Origin: Saccoglossus kowalevskii
Lineage: Eukaryota > Hemichordata > Enteropneusta > Harrimaniidae
DNA: 15,417 nucleotides
Direction of reading: 5' to 3'
Assembly: GCF_000003605.2 (NCBI RefSeq)
Contig: NW_003129919.1
Location: forward strand, 1-15,417
Notes under the pieces: generated by a model
The model's database searches: none
What the model was told of the DNA's origin: nothing
The model's input: only the letters and a program-made list of their open reading frames with translations
Made by a program: the position numbers and the translations under genes
Shown here: piece after piece, positions 1 to 8,939 of the stretch
How the letters are laid out: every line of letters begins with the position of its first letter
Numbering within the stretch: position 1 is the first letter of the stretch

Positions 1-747
1 ATATGGAACTGTGTAGAATTGGGTTGGATGATATGGAACTGTATGAAATTGGGTCGGATGATACGGAACTGTGTGAAATTGGTTTGGATGATATGGAACT
101 ATGTGAAATAGGGTTGCTAACATGGAACTGTGTGAAATAGGGTTGGATGACATGGAACTGTGTGAAATAAGATTGCTGACATGGAACTGTGTGGAATTGG
201 GTTGGATGATATGGAAGTGTGTGAAATTGGGTTGGATGACATGGAACTGTGTAGAATTGTGTTGGATGATATGGAACTGTGTAGAATTGGGTTGGATGAT
301 ATGGAGCTGTATGAAATTGGGTCGGATGATATGGAACTGTGTGAAATTGGTTTGGATGATATGGAACTATGTGAAATAGGGTTGCTAACATGGAACTGTG
401 TGAAATAGGGTTGGATGACATGGAACTGTGTGAAATAAGATTGCTGACATGGAACTGTGTGGAATTGGGTTGGATGATATGGAAGTGTGTGAAATTGGGT
501 TGGATGACATGGAACTGTGTAGAATTGTGTTGGATGATATGGAACTGTGTAGAATTGGGTTGGATGATATGGAGCTGTATGAAATTGGGTCGGATGATAT
601 GGAACTGTGTGAAATTGGTTTGGATGATATGGAACTGTGTGAAATAGGGTTGCTCACATGGAACTGTGTGGAATTGGGTTGGATGATATGGAACTGTTGG
701 TAATTGGATTGGATGACATGGAACTATGTGAAATTGGATTGGATGGT
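1..747. repeat. Minisatellite with 268-bp higher-order repeat
   Basis: About 25 tandem monomers of 29-30 bp of the type ATGGAACTGTGTGAAATTGG plus GTTGGATGAT start near 3, 33, 63, 93, 122, 152, 181, 211 and so on to 718. Seven 30-bp steps and two 29-bp steps make a nine-monomer unit of 268 bp. Unit 122-389 and unit 390-657 differ at only about two bases, and 1-121 matches 269-389 with about two differences. Monomers inside a unit differ much more from each other, so the nine-mer duplicated recently as a block. Long open frames occur on both strands, but the 29-bp monomers shift frame, so I do not call it coding. It lies in the intron downstream of the GPCR exon at 941-1251. Confidence 0.97.
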
Positions 748-881
748 ATAAAGAATAGGATATGGGTGGCACATGGTACAATACAGAAGGAGTGGATGAA
801 ATTATCTGTACAGGATTTTTAAATTGACACAATAAATTTGGAAATAGATGGATACACACATTTGAGTTGTCTATTAACATA

Positions 882-918
882 AATCAGTCATTAACATTAA
901 AATCAGTCATTAACATTA
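882..918. repeat. Tandem 18-bp duplication, period 19
   Basis: AATCAGTCATTAACATTA occurs at 882-899 and again at 901-918 without mismatch. A related TATTAACAT lies just upstream near 872. It sits within 25 bases of the GPCR exon splice donor, inside the intron. No function is evident. Confidence 0.9.
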
Positions 919-940
919 GTAATATCTAATACAAACATAC

Positions 941-1251
941 CTCCCATGAAGCCGTCTGAATGGAATATATCATTTATCTTCAAAGGCAATGATACACTGG
1001 ATAAGATAATATCAGATATAGACAGGTTACAGATGATCACATTAGTCACGCTACGCATACTTCTATTACCAACAACAACAGCAATAACCATAACGTTTCC
1101 AATAACAGCAATAATTATCATAATGATTAGAATACATATCGCCGGAATGCTGGATTGAAATCGAGAAAGCATTTCATTCTCATAATCCCATGTCATGTGA
1201 CTGTGGTTTTGCATATATGTCCACTTATGACCTTCCATGACTGACATCATT
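941..1251 (-). CDS. Rhodopsin-family (class A) peptide-type GPCR, exon with N-terminus, TM1 and TM2 (partial gene)
   Basis: Seen: reading right to left, TTTTTTGTATTTTAG gives an acceptor just before 1251. The first Met codon is at 1250-1248, and the frame is open for 103 codons to a consensus donor (GGAG then GTATGT; exon ends at 941, phase 1). The N-terminus has an Asn-His-Ser glycosylation sequon (residues 15-17) and no signal peptide. TM1 is about 35-60 with the Gly-Asn pair (N52, position 1.50). A basic loop GNRSMRSVTN follows, then TM2 with NLSISD (D80, position 2.50) and Pro89. The piece ends at SDGFMGG in extracellular loop 1, where the usual Trp of this loop is Phe. Known: MRTVTN plus NLSxxD is typical of orexin, QRFP, NPFF and CCK-type peptide receptors, which signal at the plasma membrane through G proteins. 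Inferred: this is the first coding exon, with a 5' UTR exon further right and TM3-TM7 beyond the left edge. The ligand cannot be named. Met 1, 2, 5 or an upstream-spliced Met could start the protein. Confidence 0.85.
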
Positions 1252-2973
1252 CTAAAATACAAAAAATTAAATAGTAATCTCAGGTTCAAAAGTTAAATAT
1301 ATAGTAACATTTCAGATGGACACATCCAACGAATGATTTACTTGCATGACTGCCAAAATCATTTGATCAGATTATAACAATTTATGTATAACGACAATAA
1401 CGGTCACATCCTGAAGAATTGTTGGAAGAGATAATAATCCCGCAATTATTCTGAAGTGGGGAACCGCTTGCTGTGATTGCAATTTCACAAATTTACCAAT
1501 CAACCGGGGCTGACATTCTGAATAGCACCATGCGGCTTCTTTGTTATCGTCGTAAACCACCTACGAGTTTGCTGTGTCTCAATAGTACAATTGATATTAA
1601 AGTACATTATAATAGGGTCTCAGGGCAGTTGAGGCAGCCCAATTCATGTTTTTACTACTGGCACATATATGCAATGTATTATGGGGAATAATCTTTCATA
1701 GTATATAACGATTATCAGACTGGAGTAATTTGACAATTTTATCAGGATCAGAATTGCTAACTATAATAACATATGACTTGTCATCCCATGTCACCCATCA
1801 ACATTTTGAGATATGAAAAATGTAACCATGGAAACCAGTGTAAATACCAATTTTGCCAATAATCATGACACTGTCTGTCGCCCCGAATTCAGTTCATTTT
1901 CGGTATCTTGGTGACAGGAACCAAAAATAATGAAAGTATAACAAACATAACATATAATATTCAATTCGAGTTTTTTATTATATATAATGTTTTCTAAGAC
2001 GTTCGTGAACATATTTAGGGCATATATAATACGTCAGCTAAGTTTTGAACCGACTGTAAAATTAATAATATGTTACGAAAGCATCCCGAAACTGTAATTA
2101 TAGGTCATAAAATAACATTTCTAAATCACAGTTCGATAAATTAATGGTAATGAGTGTTCATGAATGGCGATCACTTATGTAAATGAGGCGGAACGCGCTA
2201 CAATATTGTTATTACACAAATAACAATAGGTTTGTTGCGTTTGGAAGCTGCAAAACGGATACATATGATAAACTAATTCGTAACCTTGCAATGATTAAAG
2301 AACTTGTAAAGAAGTACTTTCTTGTGTATCTCGCCAAAAGCTCGGAACAAGTGTGTGTAATGAATATGATATTGCAGGGTCACTCATGAGGTTGATTTGT
2401 AAGTTTTTTCTTCACACAACCCCCAGATTTTGTGACGTATTAAACTTCGTGCACAGGTTTGGTTTGATTTAAATTGAAAACTGTGACGTTTACTCTAATT
2501 ATGTGCTGTTGACAATGTATTGTTAACTTGCCGTATTTGACATAACACCATTTGCTCAACTTGAAAAAGATGAGTGTCGACATTTCGTAGCCTGACGCGC
2601 GATGCAAGATGTTTTTCAGAAGCATAACAAAAAGCCGCGTTTTCCCATCCTGAATACTAGATTGATTTCTTGTCTACATGTATACGCATTCATTCATTCC
2701 AAGGTTTTATTGTTTATGCAGTCGAGCTACAAAATAAATGCATTGTGCATCACACTAAAAAATATTTTTGAATAACCTCGGTTTTAGCGGATACAAATCA
2801 CTTATTATCGAATGTACCAATTTTAGTGAAAATATACCCTTTTTTAAGAACAGAAACTTAAAATAAATACCCTATTACATACTAAAATCACAAGTTGAGG
2901 TAATTTTAATTCATGAGATTCCTTTTTTCACACTTTATTACTATTATAATATTCCAAGTTACATCCGGTACAT
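1252..2973. other. Intronic or upstream non-coding sequence of the GPCR gene
   Basis: It begins with the polypyrimidine tract and AG acceptor of the GPCR exon on the minus strand (1252-1266). The rest is AT-rich and contains only short open frames of about 60-70 codons without recognisable domains, paired splice sites or composition shift. A 5' UTR exon and promoter of the receptor may lie here, but I could not place them. Nothing else is supported. Confidence 0.5.
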
Positions 2974-3040
2974 GCGGCATCACACATTAATGAACGAAAT
3001 TTACATTATAATGTTATGCTTACGAATAATCCAATTATTA
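2974..3040. repeat. Dispersed direct repeat A, copy 1
   Basis: The segment with GGCATCACACATTAATGAAC and the following stretch up to AATAATCCAAT is repeated at 3203-3280. The copies share ATTAATGAACGAAATT, ACATTA and AATGTTATGC with about 85 percent identity. Copy 2 has an extra AGTATTCC block. Neither copy codes for anything recognised. Confidence 0.75.
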
Positions 3041-3113
3041 TGCTGGAGAATACAGTATTGGAAAACGTCAAGTACACAGTATGTCACTAAACAGTATAAA
3101 AATACATGATACA

Positions 3114-3188
3114 AAGCCCATTATAAATGGTCAAATGTTTATTTGTCTTAGAATCTCGGGGCATTATCAGAGCATGGGTCTTAATCAG
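3114..3188. repeat. Dispersed direct repeat B, copy 1
   Basis: This begins AAGCCCATTATAAATGG and contains GGGGCATTATCAGAGCATGG. It is matched at 3470-3540 at roughly 90 percent identity, an offset of about 356 bp. Copies of A and B alternate (A, B, A, B), which suggests duplication of a composite segment or two insertions of the same old element. Confidence 0.8.
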
Positions 3189-3202
3189 TTAGGCCCTGAA
3201 GA

Positions 3203-3280
3203 TGGCGTCATCACACAGTATTCCATTAATGAACGAAATTCACATTACAATGTTATGCATACAAATAATCCGATATTAAT
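3203..3280. repeat. Dispersed direct repeat A, copy 2
   Basis: Second copy of the 2974-3040 sequence, starting GGCGTCATCACACAGTATTC and continuing through ATTAATGAACGAAATTCACA to AATAATCCGATA. It is about 230 bp downstream of copy 1 in the same orientation. Confidence 0.75.
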
Positions 3281-3469
3281 TGACAAGTTGAGAACCCTTA
3301 ATATTGCTAAATCGGCAGTTGTGAACTTTATTAGAATTCTCGCATGAAGGTACACAGATAGAGAAAATTCATCATTCTATCAAAGAAAAATATTGATTTC
3401 TTTCGTCCAGGTTATATAATAAATTGTGAAATAATTAATATTTCATTTTTGTTATGTAATTGAGATGGG

Positions 3470-3540
3470 AAGCCCATTATAAATGGCCAAATGTTTATTG
3501 ATCTTAGAAACTAGGGGCATTATCAGAACATGGGTCTTAT
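3470..3540. repeat. Dispersed direct repeat B, copy 2
   Basis: AAGCCCATTATAAATGGCCA through GGCATTATCAGAACATGGGT and CTTA repeats 3114-3188 with few substitutions. The match is lost after the shared GGGTCTTA, which marks the downstream edge of the homologous block. Confidence 0.8.
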
Positions 3541-3685
3541 TTTAGACCAGAGCAACTGCAAAAATCATAAGGGAAATTAATAGCTTTTAAGGATGGTATT
3601 CCTAGAATAGCGCCAGTTGTTAAAGAAACATAAAACTTTAATTCTCAACAACGATCAAAAGACCAGTTACTGTGACAATGCCCTA

Positions 3686-3749
3686 TTCCCCGCGAAAGCC
3701 ACCCGATACGAAATCCACTTACCGCGAAAGCTCCTATTGCGAATCTACT
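3686..3749. repeat. Decayed 16-bp tandem repeat
   Basis: Four diverged units can be aligned: TTCCCCGCGAAAGCCA, CCCGATACGAAATCCA, CTTACCGCGAAAGCTC and CTATTGCGAATCTACT. They share a CCTAYCGCGAAA-like core. A further CCTACTACGAACG occurs near 3810. The block is more GC-rich than its flanks. This is an old minisatellite fragment, and its unit boundaries are approximate. Confidence 0.6.
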
Positions 3750-4580
3750 AGTATCATATATAACATATACCGCACTAACGACATTAGTAACCTTGGACGA
3801 CGGTAATTACCTACTACGAACGAGAGTTCCCTAATTTATGGTTTCCTTTGAATAGATTATTGGTGGTGGTAACCGGTACCCTTCCCTACGGGACTGGAAG
3901 GTAAAGTTAGCAAGATGAAAGATAAAATACAATCTAAATGACATCGTTAACTATCCGTCTTACCAATGATACTGATTGGCGTATCAAATAACGCAATTTA
4001 AATGTTATTCAACCATCAGCTAACGTTTAGAAGCTTTCATGTAGCAATGGCTTGAAACGTAATTATACCAGTCAGAAAAATTTTCTTCTTTTGAGACAAT
4101 TTTCTTCTTTTGAGACAATTTTCTCAGTGAACAATCGTTCCACAATAGTATATACAATAAATATTTTATATGTACTAATCAGATATAAAAAAAACAATAT
4201 ATAAAGTACACTATATAATTCCACCCAGAACCTTCCTTTCAAATTTACGGCATCACCTTATTCGTTCGTAATTTGTACAAAGATATTATTGTCTGTCATC
4301 GTACAAAGCATTTTCTAAATTAAATGTCGTAATTCATACACAATATCCAATTTTGATTCTTTAAACACAAATTATCAAAAATATTATCAAAAATTCAAAT
4401 GTAATTAATAGGAATTTGCTTTATCTATAAAGTGTAAAAACATATTTTTCTTTACTGTAAATGGAACTTTCATTATATTTCCTGTGTAAAAACGTAAAAT
4501 GCTGTTTTTATTTCCTGTAACCTGTACAAGCTATCCCCCATGCCGTCCCTCTAATAACACACATGTCCGTCTAAACAGCA
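3750..4580. other. Non-coding AT-rich stretch
   Basis: No supported gene. Apart from the 19-bp tandem repeat listed separately, I see only A/T-rich low-complexity patches (around 4140-4220 and 4370-4395, the latter with a duplicated ATTATCAAAA). Confidence 0.5.
4081..4125. repeat. 19-bp tandem repeat, 2.4 copies
   Basis: TTTTCTTCTTTTGAGACAA is present perfectly at 4081-4099 and 4100-4118. It is followed by the partial copy TTTTCTC. The absence of mismatches indicates a recent slippage or duplication event. Confidence 0.95.
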
Positions 4581-4581
4581 G

Positions 4582-4639
4582 TGGATATACAGTGTTAGTA
4601 TTCCCCAGATCTTTTCGTGACGCTAACACTGTACGTCCA
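4582..4639. repeat. Imperfect inverted repeat with G10 tract alongside
   Basis: TGGATATACAGTGTTAG (4582-4598) and CTAACACTGTACGTCCA (4623-4639) are reverse complements at 15 of 17 positions, including a perfect 10-bp core. They are separated by 24 bases. Weak similarity continues outward on both sides (TCTAAACAGCAG against the complement of TCTTTGTTGGA). A run of ten G follows at 4651-4660. This could be the inner part of a decayed palindromic or MITE-like element. No outer terminal repeats or target duplication could be defined. Confidence 0.7.
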
Positions 4640-4741
4640 TCTTTGTTGGAGGGGGGGGGGTCAACATTTATACCTCGGCCCGGGGACCTTCGTTTGTATT
4701 TCACGTCTATAACGTTTCAACATATATGGCAATGATAATGA

Positions 4742-4760
4742 CATGACCTGTTTGGTCATG
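4742..4760. repeat. Short perfect hairpin
   Basis: CATGACC and GGTCATG are perfect complements around the five-base loop TGTTT. Not followed by a T tract, and no gene adjoins it. Likely chance or part of an old element. Confidence 0.6.
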
Positions 4761-5007
4761 GCGGGTTTGCTGTCACTATTTGACTATCTTAAGGGAGAGA
4801 AAACAACGATGTTGTACTTATATGTTGGATTCTTATCGAGATTGTTGTGAATTTCTCCAGCCCACTCGGGCTGACCTTATTGAGGCATTTGATCTGCGTT
4901 TGCATAATTCGTCTCCATGAAGCATCAGTGAAATGTATTAAAGAAATTAGTTTTGAGATGAATCTTAAGACGAAGTCGCGTGCAGCTCAGTTTTACGCGA
5001 ATTTGAA

Positions 5008-5085
5008 TCCCGGCCGGACTCGAACGTCCTTCGGCGTATAACCAATGAGTATGGTAACGCCGGGTGCTAGCACACAGGCCGGGGA
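5008..5085. repeat. Cloverleaf-like nest of inverted repeats
   Basis: An outer stem TCCCGGCC (5008-5015) pairs with GGCCGGGGA (5077-5085, one extra G) and encloses three hairpins. These are GGAC/GTCC (5016-5029), CGGCGT/ACGCCG with inner ACCA/TGGT (5032-5062), and GTGC/GCAC (5064-5073). Total length is 78 bases, close to a tRNA. On the minus strand GACTCGAAC reads as GTTCGAGTC, a good RNA polymerase III B-box. However, the T-stem does not fold canonically and no A-box sits at the right spacing. It may be a decayed tRNA-derived or other structured element. It is clearly more GC-rich than its surroundings. Confidence 0.55.
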
Positions 5086-5089
5086 GACG

Positions 5090-5810
5090 CCGGCATAGAG
5101 CATCACTCCGTTAAAGATCAATTATCATATTAATATATCCTTTAAATCTTTCAGGTTCAAATTATTATAAATGGGCGATGATCATGGCACAACCGTGGAT
5201 TTTTTGCGTGCAAAGAGATGTCGCGTGTATCAGTTTGGAAGCTTCGAAATAACATGACAAAGGCATGTCTTTGTTACTCACATGGCTGTACTATTGAGCG
5301 ATGTTGATTGCCGCCCTTGCTATTTCTTTGTATATTACTTCGTCATGATCATTGATACATTTCTGAGTTGAGAAACGTTTAGAATATCATGGCTACATAT
5401 TACTACCAGTAATAATAATAACATTTCGAATTTGTTTTATTAATAAGATGATTTAATTGAATCTGCAAATAACATCGCTGGGATCAAGCAAGAGCCATAT
5501 TGTACACTCCAAGTATAGTTATTTGCCTCATTTTGGCATAACTCCGATTTGTTGACGCCGACCATCCATGTTGGTCCCTGTGCGAAATCGGCCAGACCAA
5601 GTGACTGGTCACAGTTAGATTGTTTTTCCCAGAAGAATGACCATAAATACTACACATCCAATTTTAGATCAATCGTTCAAAATATCAATTTTAAACAATG
5701 CTTGATTTTTTAGCCAGTTTCACTGGAAATTAAAGTTGACCAAATCTTGCGATCAATTATAATTTATTTTTTGACGTTTGCAACGTTTTCCATGCGTGCC
5801 AGTTGCTAAA
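5090..5810. other. Non-coding stretch
   Basis: No supported gene. Small inverted motifs occur, for example GACCA with TGGTC near 5595-5610 and CCAGTTTCACTGG near 5714-5726, but none has flanking evidence of an element. Confidence 0.45.
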
Positions 5811-6025
5811 TATCAAATTGAGCGGTTTGAACACTCACGAGGAACAAATGCCCAACATTTTTGACATGTTTGCAGAATATCCAAGATGACAGCCAAATAT
5901 GTATTGCTCCCGTACGAAGCTTTGATAATAATCCTACAAACACAATATCAAGTTGACTCGTGATAAACAACTGTCCAAATATTTTTTTCGACAATGGTCC
6001 AAGATGGCGCCCACAATTTATGACA
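5811..6025. repeat. Degenerate direct dimer containing CCAAGATG motif
   Basis: Two loosely similar segments start at TATCAAATTGA (5811) and TATCAAGTTGA (5945). Each continues into a CCCAA or CCAAA-T5 stretch and then CCAAGATGACAGCCAAAT (5881) or CCAAGATGGCGCCCACAA (5999). The offset is 118-134 bases with indels. The second copy contains AAGATGGCGCC, which fits the YY1 recognition motif, but occupancy is not implied. Confidence 0.4.
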
Positions 6026-6029
6026 GATG

Positions 6030-7395
6030 AAAAGTATTTGATTTTTGTTCCGTGAAAAGTGTTGGTTATATATACGGACTGTCTCTTACACTTTCACAAT
6101 GAATATGGTGACGTTGCACCATTCATCGTTGTTTTTGCTTTCTTTCTGAGTTTTTTAACGACATCATTACGTTCTTTATAAATGGCATTATAACCACTGT
6201 TAAACCATTCATATGTATGTAATACGCATGTGTCATTTGTATAACTGTACACAGTCAGCCCGAAGACACTTATTTCAATCTACATTAATAAGCAATATTA
6301 TATTATTACTGTGTTATTTCTATAATGCCAGACACTATACGCGAGGGCAGTACTTATCGAGAGTAATTATACCAACCTTATTGGTGCGAGAGAACGAAGT
6401 ATTTTATTTGAACAAGGCTCGGACGCCAAGTGTTGACACAAAGTCTGTATTATCGCGTGTTTATGACACGCAACAGGGTATTTAAACAATTTGAAGTGGG
6501 TTAACGTGACGTAGTTATGGCGAACATTTTCAGAATAAGGAGGACGCGCGTGCGGGTTTGTAAAATCGGCTAAAATTACATGATCCATTATAATTTGAAA
6601 GATTATACCTTGTACACTTAGCGCGTTTTGGTTTCTGTTTTGATTAATAATGTCACAATCAACTTTAATACCCAAGCTTAAAATATAAAAAAAATATGAA
6701 TTGCAAAAGCTAGCAGCTTCAATGAATATTACATTCCACAGTCTCAGTGGTACAAATATTAATTCTGTCAAGCATACTTTCTAAATTATTATTCGTGTAC
6801 CGTAATAAAAACATTCGTACAAAGATGTTGTGCTGTATCATAATAGTACAATTATTATAGCAGTAGCAGAAGTTGGTTAGTTACAGAATATATAAGCTAC
6901 CCATTTGTAAACGACACGTCACGATGATGTTTGACGCGTTAGCGGTGGTTTACTCCAAACTTGTTACTTTAACAATATTATGAATTTCAATTGTGATGTT
7001 AAATGCTAACCAGTGAGAACAACATATATCATAACATATCATAACAATCATACCAGTAAAATCACGCAAATAGCGTGAAGTAGAAACAAACAATACGAAT
7101 ATACATTTCCTAAATCTTAAATCGAACCTGATCCTAAACTAAAGTAAGTAATAAATTACATTACCATCACTATGTGCCTCAACCATTCACCATGAGTAGT
7201 AATGAAAGCCGAACTGTCTGATATATCATGCACACTGCCGACAAATGCAAATGCTAGGTAAAGTACATTTCTCCCGATATACGATTGATGGCGTCATATG
7301 CATAAGCAAACACGGATGGTATATTATGTTCAAGGAATATGTGCGGACACGTATAAAAACGTCAGGAACTATACTTAACGTTGATGGTTGCGCAC
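6030..7395. other. Non-coding stretch
   Basis: AT-rich sequence without a recognised gene. A 134-codon minus-strand frame (6367-6771) overlaps a 90-codon plus-strand frame. Neither shows a domain, signal peptide or splice context, so I leave both uncalled. Confidence 0.45.
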
Positions 7396-7399
7396 TTAA

Positions 7400-7555
7400 A
7401 GCGGGGGAGTCGCCACCTGCGCATGCATCAGACGGCCATAGCGTGTTCGTTGTTTACAAACAAGCGTCCACCCATGAGCCTTTGCGTTTTTAGCATGTGT
7501 TGATATCGTCGCTTGGAACTCAATTCCCGCGTGCGCACGTGACGAACCTTCCGCT
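7400..7555. mobile_element. MITE-like element with TTAA target duplications
   Basis: TTAA at 7396-7399 and TTAA at 7556-7559 flank a 156-bp GC-rich block whose ends are inverted repeats. The left end is AGCGGGGGAGTCGCCACCTG followed by CGCATGC. The right end, reversed, is AGCGGAAGGTTCGTCACGTG followed by CGCACGC. With the TTAA included, the arms match at about 25 of 32 positions. TTAA duplications are known for piggyBac and Kolobok transposons, and the inner sequence encodes no transposase, so this is a non-autonomous copy. The right arm carries CACGTGAC (E-box type) and the left arm TGCGCATGC (close to an NRF1-type site). A plus-strand frame of 82 codons running into it (7245-7493) is not supported as a gene. 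Confidence 0.8.
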
Positions 7556-7559
7556 TTAA

Positions 7560-8926
7560 GGTACCTAAAAAGGAAAACATTAATAGTATATACACAGATT
7601 GCATCATAATGCTACTAAAGAAACGTGATAAGTAGGGAACTACGCCTCACTTGGCCGATGACGCTTACAGTGTTGAGATACCAGGCTCGACCCAAATGAA
7701 TGCACATCATACATTCATTACAACTATTCAACAAAACGACTCGGATCAGCTGAGGTAACGGTAGCGCCTCGATGTCCCTTTATCTTGCAAAATCTGACAT
7801 ATTCTTCAATGAAACTCTGGCAGAGTAAACATGTGATCAGCTAATGGCCGCGGCTGTTGGCATGATCACGTGATAGCGTGGATTTATCTCAAAATATCGG
7901 GAAATTGTCATTTTGTAAATAATGTATTTATAAATATAGGTATATAATGTCTACTTTAAACATGCAAGTTGTTTTTATGTTGATCCTAAATAATACAGCA
8001 ACGTTGTGTGAACCAAACGTGCGTATGTGATATAGTCATTATGGTAACAATATTTTGATGCTGTTTATTATTTGTGGAAGAAATAAAACCGTATCAATTT
8101 CAATTAAACACCCCTGTATAGCGCATACAATCAAATACCTCCTGGAGGCTACTTGGGTGAAATATGCCGCCAAAGGGGGTTCCGTTTTATGAACAATATC
8201 GTGAAAAGGGTTTGCTTCAGTATGGAAGTAAGGTAACTTAACGTCAATGAATACAGCAAATTGCCAACTCATTATTCCACGAGGGTAAATAAACAAAATT
8301 CTGTCTCCATACTTCGATGAGCGAAACGGCTTGTACCATACAAAACAAATGAAAACACGGAAGAGCTTTACATTTATTGGAAAAAATGTAAGACAATCAT
8401 AATCAGGCACGAAACGAGACTCAAATGTCCCGAGAACTAAATACATCTTTTACCATAAGTAGCGCCCTCTATCGATGCCGCATTTGGAAACCAAGATAAA
8501 GGTGATCCAGAGACCAAGATGTGTTTGAATGCCATCGAATACACGGCAAGCTAAATACTATGAAATCTATGTAGATATAGGCTCCTATTTTTTATCGTGT
8601 TGAAATCAACCAAACAGGGTTACAAACTCCTCAAAGTGTACCGAGAGAAACAACTTAAACCACACACACACCGCAAACGCCGATAAACGTTTCCCGACTA
8701 AAAAAAGTATCTTCATTCGTTTAAACTGACATGTAAGTAATTTTCGTTGAGTATTTCCCACCTCAAATAGAGTTTATTTTATATTTGACAACATTTTGGA
8801 TGTCAAGGGGTTACAAATGAATAGTTAACCGTCTGAATCAGAAGTCGCGTCTCAATTTATGTTTCGTCATTCGTTATAGAGTAGTTCAACCCTGAAATGT
8901 GTTATCCAGGCCAACGTGCACACATC
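7560..8926. other. Non-coding stretch with one long unassigned frame
   Basis: No recognised gene. A 135-codon minus-strand frame (8039-8446) begins with Met in fair context (AAAGATGT) but shows no domain. A frame of this length is only mildly unexpected at this base composition. TAGCGCCCTCTATCG at 8460-8474 resembles a motif I associate with invertebrate repeats, but no partner end was found. Confidence 0.4.
7830..7873. repeat. Inverted repeat around a GC palindrome, with E-box
   Basis: CATGTGATCA (7830-7839) and TGATCACGTG (7863-7872) are complementary at 9 of 10 positions. They surround the perfect palindrome GCCGCGGC (7847-7854). The right arm contains TCACGTGA (7866-7873), a palindromic E-box of the USF/TFE type. 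It could be a regulatory cluster or a fragment of a palindromic element. No gene start is evident nearby. Confidence 0.5.
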
Positions 8927-8938
8927 AGTTTCAGTTTC
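8927..8938 (+). promoter_or_regulatory. Sequence matching the interferon-stimulated response element consensus
   Basis: AGTTTCAGTTTC fits AGTTTCNNTTTC exactly. IRF-family proteins bind this motif in vertebrates, and IRF genes exist in several invertebrate phyla. No gene start is visible within about 1 kb, so a chance match remains likely. Confidence 0.2.
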
Positions 8939-8939
8939 G

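Noticed and set aside
122-703. Long open frames of MELCEIGLDD-type repeats on the plus strand and of SNPISHSSIS-type repeats on the minus strand.
   Set aside because: They arise from the minisatellite. The 29-bp monomers shift frame, both strands are open, and there is no start context or splice logic.
946-1158. 70-codon plus-strand frame opposite the GPCR exon.
   Set aside because: It is the antisense shadow of the TM1-TM2 coding exon, which has recognisable motifs and splice sites on the minus strand.
1372-1560. 62-codon minus-strand frame upstream of the GPCR exon.
   Set aside because: No homology recognised, and it cannot be joined to the GPCR exon with clear splice sites and an in-frame Met. 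An overlapping plus-strand frame is equally long.
5008-5085. Functional tRNA gene on the minus strand.
   Set aside because: The B-box-like sequence is good, but there is no correctly spaced A-box, the T-stem does not pair canonically and the putative anticodon loop lacks T33.
5999-6009. YY1-type AAGATGGCGCC as a promoter mark.
   Set aside because: It lies in one half of a degenerate direct repeat and no gene start is nearby. A single short motif is insufficient.
6367-6771. 134-codon minus-strand frame.
   Set aside because: No domain, signal or splice context. A frame of this length is possible by chance in a 15-kb six-frame search at this composition.
7245-7493. 82-codon plus-strand frame.
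   Set aside because: Its C-terminal third is made of the TTAA-flanked MITE, and the rest has no recognised features.
8039-8446. 135-codon minus-strand frame beginning MYLVLGTFESRF.
   Set aside because: The Met context is fair, but the sequence shows no family features and the length is only mildly unusual. A protein-database search would decide it.
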